Shown: positions 22,326-35,664 of the stretch, piece by piece | Position numbering within the stretch: position 1 is the stretch's first letter | Layout: every line of letters starts with the position of its first letter | Source of the DNA: Linepithema humile | Taxonomy: Eukaryota > Arthropoda > Insecta > Hymenoptera > Formicidae | Direction: 5' to 3' | Assembly: GCF_040581485.1 (NCBI RefSeq) | Contig: NC_090135.1 | Coordinates: 11,463,001 to 11,527,000 of the forward strand | Length of the DNA stretch: 64,000 nucleotides | Position numbers and translations under genes: made by a program | The notes under the pieces: generated by a model | Told to the model about the DNA's origin: nothing | What the model saw: only the letters and a program-made list of their open reading frames with translations | Databases searched by the model: none

Positions 22326-24100
22326 CTCCGCGGTCCGTTCTACTTCATTTTCCCCAACTATTTTGTATTGCGCATTTGCTTTTAAAATTTTATATAAAAA
22401 TTATATATTAACTTTGGTTTTCCTACTATCTTTAGTGTCTTTTACTTTTCTTTAATTTTTGTTAGTAATTAATGCGTAATTTTTTACCTATTATAAAAAA
22501 ATTTATTTTTAAAAATTACTAACAGCAATTGGTAACTTCTTTTTCTCGCTAGCTATTTTTTTAATAAATCGTGAGCGTAATCAGGATGAAACGTTACGGA
22601 ACTCTTGACAGAACTCATCAACTATGATAAAGGGTGAGATATGATTTTTTTATCGGCGGCTTTTCGAGCGTTGCGTAAACGGCCGCGACGGATGAGCATA
22701 TGTCACTCGAGTACGCGATAAAATCAACACCGAATTATACTCAGCCGTTAAATGATACGAATAAAGTCGACAAATAAAAACATTCGCGCTTAAAGATGTC
22801 AAGCATGTATTAACTATGGGCTAATAAAACAGGAGAGAGGCCGACAAAACAAAAATTTACACCCAGAAACATATACTAAAGATTGTTTCCAGATTTTTAC
22901 ACAGTTTTGATAATATTGTTTCCAGTTTTTAAACAAATGTCTTTTTTTTCAAAGCAAATAAAGAATAAATTTTTTTTCTCAATTTTTAAAACCTCTATTT
23001 TATCTTAAAAAACATTAAAATATATATTTGCCAAGGTATTTGTCAACACAAAATTAAAAACAAAAAATAATTCTTCAATCTTAGTTGAAAAATAATTAAT
23101 TTCAAATATTTGTCATAAAACTTGTAGTGTTGAATGATTTTTTTAGATCATGAAAATGGATTATTAAAATAAAATATCTTGTGTTAAACATAGTGATTAT
23201 TCATGTTACTTTAATTTCTTGTATTTTTAGGCTAATATATTTGCCAGAGGAATAAAGAATCTAAGAGTGAATAAAAGGGATAGATTTTAATATGTGCTTA
23301 GGATATCGAATATCGAATTTTTCTGGCAATATGCTTTGTAATTTGAACGCAACGCAACGCTCTTCTTCGATTGATATGGATGAAACATCTCGACTTTTGA
23401 TATACGCTCAATTTCAAATGGAAAATCATGCTTGGATTGGATTCGCACGTGAGCAGAAATAAAGTTACATCGTCGGGCTACAGCCACCGCTACTCTTGTC
23501 TCTAACATGTATGTCGGAATTTATATCGCAATCATTTCAACGATCTACAATTGCCTTTAACAATAATAAACTATTCTTAAGTATACTTGATTTTAAAAAA
23601 CAATATATTCTTACTAATTTACGGTAGCAAACAACTCTAATCATAATATTATTATTTCTTAATCTATTTTATTAATTTGTATTAAATGATCTATATTACT
23701 TTCTTAATTTATATTAAATTCGTAAAATGTGTATTTTATTTCTTACACTGTTAATTAGAGATACAAAGTAATTAAATAGAATAAATTCTATAAGATATGT
23801 GCGAAATTTCTGAAATCTTCAGATATTACTTTCAAAGTAAACCAATTTACTGGCTCGTCTTTTTTATCTATTTTTTGTTGCGCTCTCACTTTATCTCAAT
23901 TTCGTCCCGCGACTCGCAAGATTCCCGCGGAATGAATATGCACGCCAAGTTCGGGGAAAAAAAAATACGAGAAAAGATTCCGACAGAAAGAGAAAAGGCG
24001 GTTGAAACGTGGGGGCGAGAAGCAGGGAAAGGCGATTTGGCCCTCCTACAAACACTGTAGCCCCTCGCCGCAACTTAAATTGACTCGATAAAAGTTCGCG

Positions 24101-27100
24101 GAATAAAGCGCCACTATATCAGAAACATCTGCCAAACGTTATTACAACTTTGAATAAAGAACGGCGGCCAGAGAGGGTGCCAGGGGAGGAATAGGAGGAG
24201 GATCACTTCCTTGTCGTCCTCGCGACGACGATGAGGAGCGAGGAAAAAGTTCCAAGTTTGCGTTCGCCGACCGAAGACCGTGGGAAAATTCGCTCGTAAA
24301 TCAAGCCGTTATTTTAATTTTGTTAGCTCCGTATTAGTGGCCCTGTTCCAGCCATTCATTTTCATTTCGACAATCTGCGTGTCGATCGTTGACAATAATC
24401 TCGTAAAAGAGGGCGTGTACCAGGCGTGATCAAAAGGTGAGGTGTGAAAGTTGGTTGGAAATTACTAAAGGATTTTCTTAGGATCAAGATATGGTAGAAA
24501 TCATAAGGATGAACCTCTAAATATGGAAAATGCATCCTAACGTCCTTCGTTTATTTAATACTATTATAAGATCAATTCTAATATTCTGTTAATAACAGAT
24601 ATTTCGAGGGATATGTACTATAAAATTTTGGTATGCAAAAATAGGTAACAATGTATAAATATCACTTGAGTTGAATATTACTTAAGTAATATATTAATTA
24701 TTGAATAAATGATATCTGTTGACTAATATTTTTCCGCAAAAGTTTTTTAGTCTTTTATTTTAGAAAAAGAATTTCAATATTTTTATTGCAAATATTATAT
24801 TCAATGTATTTTAATGTGAAAAATACATTAGACTGGTAAATATAGATTGAAGTTATATGTACAGTAAGTAAAGATAGATAATATCATTTGAAATCTAAGA
24901 AAGTATATAGACCTCGTTTTTCATTCGGGCAAAATTATTTCTTTCAGTGTAATCTAATTTCGTCTCGCGATAACTTTATCGATTTATATCGACGCCGGTT
25001 CTTTGCGAATATTCTTTCAATACCTACAACTCTTATCCTCATAATTGAGGCAATCTCCATCTTGTCGGGTTTGTCTGTTTTTCCTTCGGTTTAGCCACTT
25101 ACTGGCATGAGAGCGAAACCGGCTTATTTCGGCATCTCACGGATGCTGTGAAAAATCGATTAGCATCGCACCCGCTTGAGAGTACCGTGACGTATTCGAG
25201 GAGACACCTCAGAAGCGAAAAGTTCGGTCTCGAAAGGAGTCAAAGATGCTACAAATTGTAGGGCTGAGCGGATTTGCACGTGATCTCACGGCGCACGGCA
25301 CACGCAATCACAATTAAATCATAATATCAACGATATAATTGTTTTCCAAAAATAAAGACGTAAAATTAATAATTATTTAATCTGGGGAAGATAAAAATAA
25401 CGATAAAATATGTTGAAAATGTGATAAACTTGATCGATATAAATAAAACTAGAATTAATTTCATTTTAATTTCACTGTTAAAGTTTATAAAACAGAAAAT
25501 ATTTAGATACGATAATATAATTAAATTTTTCTCTAAAATGTAAGAAATATATTGCACAGGAAAAGATTATCAGCCTAGAGATTGCGTTAAAGAGAAATTA
25601 ATATTAAAAAAAAACATTGTTATCGAAAACAATATCAAAAGCAAGAGATACTGACGCCTGTGATAGTATTCAAATATTGCAGGCGGCCTGACAATAATTA
25701 CGGCGTGCGGAACGGCGTTGCAGATTAATTGTAACTGCATCGCGCCGCTACCGATTCGCCTAATTAATTCGGTTACTAATGGCCGCTGTGGCGTTCTCGA
25801 CTTACCAGGGATCGAACGTGCCCAGCAGCGACCAAGTGGAATCGAATGGGAGATTCCACGGCTGTCGCGCGTGCGACGATAGAACTCGCTCTGGAATTAA
25901 ATTGTCAGAAATCTCTGCTCACGCGGCACCCCTGCGTGAGAGTTCGATTAATTCCGATCGATCCAAAGCTGGGCGGCGGCTTCTCGATCGCCTTCCGAGC
26001 CCTCCGGGCATCTTCGCGCCACGGCGATCGACGATCTATTTCGATTAGGATCGTCTCTTACGCCTTCGTCTCATAATGCATTCGTATTTATAGCTTAATT
26101 TTTCTAGAATAGTACATTCTCTTTCTTAAGATATCTTCAACTGTTCTCACAGACTTTTAACAAGTTTATATTTTTTGTCAAGTGTTCTTAACGTCTCGTT
26201 CGATACTTTTCAATCGTAAATTATCCCAGGTGAAATTTATTTAAAGTAATGCATTCGAGTTACTTTGCTATTTACACTCTTCACACGTTTCTCAGCAAAC
26301 AAGCGCTTATAATACCTGTTCATTCGGATGGTTTATAGCGCGAAAGAAGAATGAGGATTGCTAACGTAATGCAGCACTCGTAATTCTTGCTTAAGCACAT
26401 GTATGCCGGAAACGGCGACGAAATAATGATAAAATAACGACGGAAGTGTACTAGCGTATGACGTGAGATAAATATATGTTTGCTTACAAAGAAGTAGTAG
26501 ATTAAAAAATTTATTAACTCAAATTCTCTAAGCATGTAGAAGTTTAAAAAATTCAAACTTCCATCTTTAGCAGTTTATATCTCACTCTGCACAATGCGCC
26601 ACATATTTATATACTAAAAAATGATATTTTTTTGTTATTATCTTGTCATGTTGTTTAAATAATAAATAATCTAGAAGATATGAAACAATCTCTATTGTAA
26701 AATTCGACGAATAAAATTTTAAAAAAAGCGAGAAAAAGAAATCAACAATTGCGATAAAAATTTTTGCATTCTGTTCTACGATTGTTTTAGCACTCATCAT
26801 CATTTCTGTATGTGTGTATTTTGCATTGAGCTGTTATCGCGATAAAACGTATATCGGTGCAAATAAAGCATCTATTGATTTACGAATTTACGGGAAGAAA
26901 TCCTATAGGAATTTCCTATTCAACGCAGAATGGTATTCGGAATGATTTAGTTAGCTCATTGGCGGAACGTTCGCCGTGCGGTTCGGGATCTCGCAGCATC
27001 AATAACGTCTAATCACCTCGGCGCGGAGAGTCGATCCTACCCAGTCGCGCGATGCAATTTCGTCCTCTAAACGTTCGCCACAAATCACGCGCCGCCGCTG

Positions 27101-29020
27101 CACGCGATTCGGAAAGCCCCGGTTCGACATTTAAACTCGGTCGGATTATGGTTGACCAATAATTAATCGCCATCCACTATCGCGTACGAACGGCTCGCGT
27201 AAGTGTTTAACATCGGCAAATGGCCAATCGATCGATCGTCCAAGAACTTAATAGCAAACCGAGAGCACTGTGCGGGTATCATTGATACATTTGATGAAAT
27301 GATATATTTGAACACATCGTGATATTCAGCATTTTTCAAATGTGAAAAATGACGCATGTAAAATTATAGGAAATAAATTCCTATCTCTTTTGAATTTATA
27401 TTGGATTTTTTGAAGTCAGAATTAAAGTTTGGGATTAAAGATATTATTTCTTATAAATTTATACTCTGATTATGAACAGTTATCTGATAAAATATATTTT
27501 CGAATTTACTTGTTTCTAATTTAATTCTTAATAATTTCTTTTGTTTTAAATGTGTAGAAACCTTTAGTTGCAATCAAATTGCTTCAAAATAATAATTCTA
27601 CATCTATAAATATGTAAATGTATTATTTATTTTTTTAATAACTTTAAATATGGCGGAGTTACTTCGCAGGCTTAAATTGTTCATTGTCCCGAAGTGCCTC
27701 GCCCTTATCCTTGCTTACACATCCCTAATCGAGGGCGTAGTTCCTGCGAACATTTTTGCGACTCACCCTTCGTCGAAGCCGACGCGATGCCAGGATCATT
27801 GCTCTTTGATCGGTTGGCTAGAAACGATAAGGAGTATATATTTATTTCCAGGTGAACCGAAGCGAATAGCGGAGACGTGATGCGGAAACGATGTTTGGAT
27901 GTACGCGAAAATAACCAAGGCATTGCTTCGTACAGTTCCGATAGAAAGCCCATGTCAAGCGTGAAATTTTCATCCCCTTTTAAGAAGATATTTTAATAAA
28001 ATAAAGAAAAATAAAATTTAGATAAAATTTGTAATGCAATACGTTGGTAAAGATTTGTAACATTTCTCAGCTCTACTCACAAACCAATGAAATTATTTTA
28101 TTACTTTCAATTTCGAGATTTATAAGATTCTTGTTGTTTGTTGATGATCTTTTTTTTATGTTTAGATGTCAAAGTTACTACTGTCGTTGTGATTTTAATT
28201 TATCTTTCAACAATCGACATGTATGCATGTGACACAATTTGCCGCAGTTTTATCATTTTTTAGCATTCCGAAAAATAGAAATCCTGCCAAGAATTCTATC
28301 TCGAGTGTACAGGATTTTTCATTTCGGTTGTATGCATGGTTTTATATTCCGAAAAGGTAGTCGTGCTACCGTACATCTTTCTGATCTCCAATCGAGCCGT
28401 CGCTTAGCGGAGCGTGAAACACATTTGCCCGAATTGCGGTGCCTTAACCACGCGAGCTCTTACACACGATCTGGATCTGCTCTTTATTCCCCCTTTTTTC
28501 GTTTAAACAAAATATATTTTAATATGACTGTTTTAGAAAAAAAAATTATGTGCAAACGACATACCAATGTTCTTCTTAGTTTTCCTCAGACCACATCTGT
28601 CGTTGTTCACGCCAGAAAATAACGCCGGAGAGAAATTATCTGCAAAAGAAAAATTAAATTTTTAGATTTTTTATGACTTGGCAATATTTAAGTTATCAAT
28701 GTGTTAATTTAGCTTAGTAAGTTAGCTAGGTAAGTTAGCTTGGAAAACAGATTAGTGGTCTTTAAATTAATACATCCACACATTCGTCGACAAGAATTTT
28801 CGTTCTATAAGATTTGTGTTGCAAATTGATAATTCAACAGTCCATATTTATTGCTGCATTCTATTGTGCATTTTTTGTACTTATATAAATTATTATGTGA
28901 ATTTCCAGGTAGTTTATCGAGCATAGAAAATTTGCAAATTTACTCATCTAGCCGTAATGCTCGCACTAAATTATAATCTCGAAAGTAAAACAAATGACAA
29001 ATTAAACGTCTTAAACGGCG
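24101..29020. other. Mosaic of AT-rich DNA and CpG-rich islands
   Basis: GC-rich islands at about 24.10-24.42, 25.09-25.29, 25.68-26.06, 26.93-27.25 and 27.65-27.95 kb in AT-rich DNA. Open frames in them are short, on both strands, with no recognisable domain. They look like regulatory islands. Confidence 0.5.
27650..27880 (+). CDS. Possible small secreted-type ORF, function unknown
   Basis: 76 codons from ATG. The N-terminus is basic then hydrophobic (LKLFIVPKCLALILAYTSLI), like a signal peptide, followed by a short Cys-containing region. A CCAG|GTGAAC near the end could act as a donor, making this a first coding exon. I do not recognise it. The opposite strand is also open, so chance is the leading alternative. 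Confidence 0.15.
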   Translation: MAELLRRLKLFIVPKCLALILAYTSLIEGVVPANIFATHPSSKPTRCQDHCSLIGWLETIRSIYLFPGEPKRIAET

Positions 29021-29171
29021 ATATTTGACACTAGACTGTTGTATAAGATGTGAATATACAAATCACCCGAAAGAAAGCTGTCTTAGAAACAATTTGCTAT
29101 CGACAACGACGCCGCTATCGTCGTTGGGGAATTTTTATCCGCGTAAACGATTTGCGAGCTGCCGCGTCGCT

Positions 29172-29219
<48 letters not shown>
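29172..29219 (+). repeat. (GA)n microsatellite
   Basis: About 48 bp of GA, next to a GC-rich island (29.23-29.64 kb). GA tracts beside promoters can bind GAGA-type factors. The open frames across it are low-complexity artefacts. Confidence 0.97.
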
Positions 29220-29222
<3 letters not shown>

Positions 29223-29700
29223 AAAGAGAGAAAGAGAAAAATACGCAGCGCTCGACTACGAGCGGAATTGAGCGCCGGATAATTGTTTCGAACAATCCCG
29301 GGCGACGCTTTTCGTCGGTTCCCATGGCAACGCGAGCCACCGCTCGCCTCTTCGTCGGCCAGCAATCGAAACTGTCCTCCACCGGTAGGAAGGGGTGCTA
29401 CCCCCACTGTGTGTCCCCCATTCGATGAAGGCTGTGGTAGGGAAAGAGGCGTAGGCGGGGCGAAAGTCGCTCCGAAGAAGTTCTCGCACTCGCAGGATCC
29501 GCCTCTTCCGCTCGCCCGTGCAGACGTACGCGTAGCGTCGCGACGCTCCGGTTTGCCCGGAATCGTTTCGTTTTTATTATCGCACTTAAAACAGCCGCGA
29601 CGTCGGCGGGGCGCATCGATCCGTATTAGCTGTTAATTCCAGCTGTTATTATCCCTGCCACGCGGCCGGCTTGATTTTTCAGTTTTCGTATCCTTCCGCC
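29220..29700. promoter_or_regulatory. CpG-rich island beside the GA tract
   Basis: The most GC-rich block in this part of the window, open in several frames on both strands, which is what GC-rich sequence gives by chance. Regulatory island is the best reading; no gene identified. Confidence 0.3.
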
Positions 29701-32700
29701 TCGACCCATTTCCGTGCTACTTTCTCGCAATTAACTTTTGCGAACGACACTGGTTCGCATTTTGGCAATTTTAAATTTCACTCGAAAGCAGAACTGAATT
29801 TACTTGTTTTATCTTCGTGTATGATGTGAAGCGGACAATTTTTCTTTTATATATTTTCTTTTATAGATTTTATATATTTCAATTCTCGTTTTATTTAATC
29901 CCTTCAAGTTTCGTCTGTTGCACGCAAGATGATTAGATTTTATGCACAACAAATATAATACTTATTTATTAAAATATAATAGAACACAGATTGGAAAGTA
30001 GTCACAATCAATATTGATTCTAAAGATATTTTTTTTAAAAGACAGAAGATTAAGAGCTCCGATCATATTGCATTTCTTCAGATTTATGTGTTTTTTGTTT
30101 GATGACTTTTTTGACGGCTATAAGCCTTGATAACTCGATTAACAACCGTATCCCTGGCGCTGGAAAATAAAGCAAATGGTGGAAGGTAATTAATTTGCGG
30201 GGACAAAATCGGTAACGAGTTTGGCGCATGCAACCAAGCCGTCTTCTCTCACGCGATATCTCGAGTATTTATGCAAAGGCAGCAGCGTGCGTATTTGCAC
30301 AGGCAGTATACTCGAACGCAGCTCTCGCTATCGTCAATGATTAGTTATGTGCTATGCATCGTAATAATTAAATGAGGTGACCAATAACCATTGTCTCTGA
30401 GATTACATTTATATTTTGCAAACAAAGGTAAATATGTTTATTATAAGCTCGAAGAGATAAGTAGATTAGATTAGATCAAGCATGAAACTTAAAATATGTT
30501 ACATGCATTATTAAAAAAATAAATTAAATAAATGCCGCTCTTTTAAAGAGACTGAGTTTAAAAAATAACTCAACAGAATGAGTTTTTTTTCATTCAATAA
30601 TGAGATAAACAAACTATTTCTATCAGTTCCAAATTTATAATTGGATTAATTAATATTATGTAATAAAATAAAACTTGAATAATTAAAAAATATGTACAAT
30701 TATTTGATGCAAAAATGATTCATTGATACAGTTTATTCTGCATTCATGCAATACGACTAATCCATTTATGGTTAACTCGAGAATCCTGGCCGTCGTTTGC
30801 ACAACGAGCTTCATTAACAGTTCTAATTGGATAGCGCGATTCAAAATGATCGATGGACCAGCCTCGATTCTGGTCCTAGAGACAGTTCTGTGTGTTCCTT
30901 CTCGCGGATAATACAACCAAAGCGTTTTCTGCAAATGTGGCACTGTAAACCATTCGTTGTGTGATTTATGGGAATAGGTAGGGATGTAATTAGTGACGTT
31001 TGTTTTGCCGCAATATAATTTGCGATGAAATCGGCGCCAACAAGATAGAAGCAGCGTGGTATTCGCGAAATAAGAACGAGAGCTGTGCCTTTTCAGAGAA
31101 ACCTAAACATGCATTCTGTCTCATGCGCATTGTCCGCACTTCAATGCTCGTTCTATTTTATTTCAGCGACTTACGTGTTATATGAAACAGAATGACTGCG
31201 CTGCAAGCATTGTGTATGACTCTGTTAAATAACATACGGGAGCATACAACAGACAACAAAATTCGTATAAAAAAAATAAAAAAAGAAAGTGAAAAAACGT
31301 TTTACGGTCGTTAAGCTGTCAATCTTCACGCAATCTTTATTTTTTAAATAAAGAAGAATGTTTATTTCTCTTTCTAATAAAAACTGATCACTTTTGCACT
31401 GTTAGTCTAGTTTATTATATGTGAAAGATTTCTGATTAACTTAAAAAATTGTAAGAAAGTTTTTTTTTCAGGTATTGCAGGATCTTAATCATTTCATCAA
31501 CTTTTATGAATAAAACTCTAATTGAGGGTAATTGCATAAAAAAAATACGCTAACGAAACGTGAATAATTTTTGGAAATATATTAAACGATGAAACAATTT
31601 CTTTTATGTGTGTAACGAGTTTATGCAATAATATGTTTTCGCCACTTCTTGAAATATCGTATTTATCACTTCGTTTTACAACCGTGTTCGAAATGTTTGA
31701 TGCGTGTAAATAATGGGAAATTCTAGGGTATATGAGGGCGTGCCTCTTTGTCATCAATGCACGCATTGGCGTGAAACGGAATAATTTTTCATCACTTCGT
31801 GTGCATCATGCGTGAAACGGAATGCACATTAAATAATATAGTATTATGGTATTATCGGTTTAGACTTTCATATGAACATTTAAATTCTTATGTATATGTT
31901 ACAAAGAATCTTGAATTTCGGAATTTTAAAATTGGACTGAAAATTCTGACTGAATTTTGTTCCGTTGATCGAATTCTTTGATTCTAGAATTCAATGCACA
32001 CAAGCTTCAATATTAATTGTAAATATTCTTAAAACCTCGGAGTTTTAAGCTCTAACATCATTGAATCCTTAATGAACGGATACCATCATGTTATAATCTT
32101 AGTCTCAGTCCAATAATTTCAATTTGGAAATTTAATCTGTTTGTGATATTCTAAATCTTAATTTTTTTTTTATAAATGAATGAATCTCAGGATTGCAGCG
32201 TCCTAAAACTTCCGTCGATTGCGATAGAAGACATTCGGCAATGTAAACAGTAATCGTAACTGATTAACTCGGCGGAGTGAAACTTCAGCTTCATGAATCG
32301 AAGAAGCATCAAACGACCGGACGATGATTATCGAGCAACTGAAATTGCAGGCTTCGCTGTAATTCACGGACACCGTGACTAATGGTTGTAATTAATACCA
32401 CGCAATACAACCGGATCGTGCCGTACCTTGGTAATAGGCTTGCAGATACGTGCGCGGTATACCTAAAGTGCCTGCGTAAGGTGTCATTGATACACTCGAT
32501 ATTAAGATCGTCCCGAGTATAATATTGATATACAATCCCCTCGCGTCAAATATAAATCGATATTACGGCGTGCAGAAGCGGTAAGCAGTCCAAGAAATTA
32601 ATGTAAAAAAACATCCGCACTACCTCTTTGGATTTTCCGAGGATCGGAAAAAAAGTTAAATTAAATTTCCGAGAGATAAAATCGTGCGAAACATATTATT

Positions 32701-34040
32701 AATGTTGATTTAAATAATTTGTGGAGATAAAAGAGAGATCAAACTGAAAGAATATAAGATCTTGAGAAAGTCAGTTAACACGTTTTGCAATCTTGTTATT
32801 TAACTGTAATTCGAGTGGAAAGTAAAAAACGATCAAATTAATATAACAAGACGTCGCGTATAGAGCATATGTGGAGATTTCGGTCGATGAGTTTCGCGTG
32901 CGCACGAAACCGGGCGTATTAATTCACCGCGGAAAGACAAGATGAACCTCTATCATAGCGTTCTGGATATTCCATTTCCACATTGCGGTGCCGCGGTGAT
33001 ATAAATGCTAATTCGTGACGGGCATTTCCGATCGACGCTGGAGGATTCCGCACCTAATTTTCCTCCTGCCAAGAGATTTGCCGCGGCCCGAGACAAACTG
33101 ATCCGCGTTTGCAAGAGACACAAGGAATATATTCCACCTTTTGCGCGAACTTTGGCATGCGCGTCACTTTAATTGCATCCCGTCATTGTGAACGATCCTG
33201 TTGTGATTTTCTAAGCAGAGTGCCTGATTTAATTTCAATTGTGTTTCCATTGCTTAGACGGAACAAAAACTACATTCAATACAGTGTCCATTCAATGTGA
33301 CACGGTAATATCGTTAAATGTTTGGAATCATTTTGTCTTTTATAAATTAATTATAAAGAATTACGTTTATACAGTTTTTGATATATTAACATATTTAATT
33401 GTGATACAATTAATTATTAACGCATGTTTTACGTCATTTTATTTGTTGCACTTAAGAAACATTGTTTTATACTAATTTCGCCTGATTGAAAATAACGAAT
33501 TGGTTAGATTTTGACTTGAATGTCCCTTGGGAGGATGGAATCATTATCTGGTGCGCGAACATCGTGAAAAACTGCATCGGTTCTATCAGAAACGACAGAG
33601 GGCTGACGCGAGAACATCGCTTTGTCAGCGCGAGATCCCGGGAGGATTCGCGGACCGATTGGTGTCACCGAACATCCCTGGTCTTCCTGAAGATGAAAGG
33701 AGAAGAGGAGTGCGATGGACAAAAGAGAGAATCTAGTTCCGCTTGGTTGATACATCGATAAACGCGTTTGTTGTTAATCAAAATTTCCGACGTTCCCTGA
33801 CTTTACACGTTAAGATTTGTAAAGTAAAATACGCTAAAATAGAAATTTTATTAATTTCCTAATAATATTAACAAATAACCGTGCATTAATTATCTTATTT
33901 CACGTGGCAATAGAATCAAAGAACTTTCTCAGAAGAGGAAAAATTTGTGGAATCTATTTCTGTCCTCCAAAATACGCTAGTCGCACTCTTCTAGTTACTG
34001 AAAACATAACACTGATATAAAAGAACTACTAAATAGACCC
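29701..34040. other. AT-rich stretch with a GC block at 32.2-33.2 kb
   Basis: Non-genic as far as I can see, apart from the exon-like piece at 33,504-33,686. The 32.2-33.2 kb block is CpG-rich and regulatory-like. Confidence 0.5.
33504..33686 (-). CDS. Exon-like ORF, possible terminal exon, unidentified
   Basis: Strong minus-strand acceptor (CCTTTCATCTTCAG) followed in phase 0 by 60 codons and a TAA: EDQGCSVTPIGPRILPGSRA and onward, ending ILPRDIQVKI. No known domain. The plus strand is also open here. Kept only because the acceptor is good and the frame is open from its first base. Confidence 0.18.
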   Translation of the reverse strand, partial: EDQGCSVTPIGPRILPGSRADKAMFSRQPSVVSDRTDAVFHDVRAPDNDSILPRDIQVKI

Positions 34041-34690
34041 TAAGTAGGGTCTCGTGAACAATAAGTTCGCACCCGCAGCACGCGCAGGGGTCCTGTCGGA
34101 TCGGAACACGTCAGCTAACCCAGCGAATCCCCTTTCGCGGTCCTTTGGGACCTGTCCCGACCAGTCAAGTCGAAAGATCGATGGAAACGATAAGGAGACT
34201 GTTTTTGATCAGTCGCCACATCGCGTTACGAGACGAGTCCACGATGATCGAACTTTAATTAAACAATATTTATGAATTTCGCTATCGCGATAATCAACGC
34301 GTTTTTTCGGCGTAGTTAAAGCGTCGCTGGACAACTAGTTTAGCAGAGATTCGATTTTGCACATTCAAGAAGAAAATCCACGTTAATTTTCCATAGACTC
34401 GTTTGGCTCATCGTCGCAATTCTCTTTGAAGGCATCCATTCTCCGCAGACTCTCGTCCTCCCCTTTCCATTATTACTCGAGTCAGGATCGCGCGCCTCCA
34501 TTCGAGTGAGACGTAAACACCTGAGAACGAAGCCGGCACCTAACAAGACGCAAAAATAAATTGAGAGACGCGAGATTAATGAAACGCCCGCCGGCGGCGG
34601 CGAGCACGAAAGGGCGGAGTGTAAAAAAGGGCCCGCAGAAGAAGCGGATGAAGAAAAGAGAGGAGGAAGATCGGCGGACCAATGACCAGA

Positions 34691-34738
34691 CAGAGAGAGA
34701 GAGAGAAAGAGAAAGAGAGAGAGAGAAAAAGAGAGAGA
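34691..34738 (+). repeat. GA-rich microsatellite
   Basis: About 48 bp of GA with AAAG interruptions. Confidence 0.95.
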
Positions 34739-35651
34739 CCAATGCGAATCTCTACTAATGCGAGCTTCGTCGCTACAGAACAGTTGTTCGATCTAATTTA
34801 TTTAGTGTTAATCAATTTAATCAGGCAGCTTCAGAAATAAAGAATCATTTCTGTAAATGTTGGCCCATTAATCTCTAACTTACTCGTGCATCTGAGTCTC
34901 GTGGGATACATTTATATATTTATCTCATATAAGAATGATAAAAGAGTGAAATATGTAACTTCTTATACAAGCATCCTCGATAGGAAGAATTAAGCGCGTA
35001 TTGCAGGCACCTAATAAACCTATTAAAATTTTTAATTTATATTTTTGAAAGTTTAATACTTTTTTGCGCACAAAATAAATAAGAGTCAATCACGGATGGC
35101 ATAAAAATATGCACTAAAATATTATGAAAGTATCATTTTTGACTGTTTGTGAGAAAAACATAATTTTGAGGAAATGTGGAATAAGAATTTTTTAATTCTT
35201 AAGACTTTCCGCAATTTTTAATGGTTTTGTGATTCGCGAAACTCCCGCGAATCTCTATGCGTAACATCTGCGTTTGTGTGCTAATCATTGGGGACGCGAA
35301 CTAATGAACTTACGAGCAAGCATGAAAAAGCCTAGAACCGTCTACAAATAAATATTTCACTCGAAACATCGTCGTCCGCCTTCGGCCGCCTCGCCGAAGT
35401 CCATGAACCTTAAGGTTTTAGCAGATCTCTAAGACGAGAGGGGGTACTTCGAAACCTCTTAACGAGGAAACTTTTGTCGAAACGAGCCACTTGGAAATTT
35501 TCGGGGGTAGCTTTAAATATTTGAAACCGTGTTCTCTTTAGCTCCCCCCCTCTGTCCTCTTTTCCCTTTGTACTCTTCTCCGGTATGGCCGTTCTAATTT
35601 AACGCTAGGTAACGCGTGGGAGTGTCGAGCTTACCTTTGTAACACGTACTT

Positions 35652-35664
35652 TAACTATCGATAG
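35652..35664. promoter_or_regulatory. DRE-like TATCGATA site
   Basis: TAACTATCGATAG contains TATCGATA, the motif bound by DREF in flies. A second copy in a perfect palindrome lies at 37,231. Confidence 0.3.

Larger units (their letters stand above)
19184..24100. other. AT-rich non-genic stretch
   Basis: Mostly AT-rich, with GC-richer patches near 19.8-20.15, 21.05-21.25 and 22.6-22.75 kb. It holds a (CG)8 run and a dispersed inverted pair. No supported exon. Confidence 0.6.

Noticed and set aside
28380..28460. tRNA-like A-box (GTGGTTAAGGCACC on the minus strand) with a GGCTCGATTGG downstream
   Set aside because: The B-box does not match GGTTCRANNCC and no acceptor stem or anticodon arm can be formed.
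29025..29407. Frames through the GA tract reading (RE)n or (SL)n
   Set aside because: Low-complexity translation of a dinucleotide repeat; no start or splice support.
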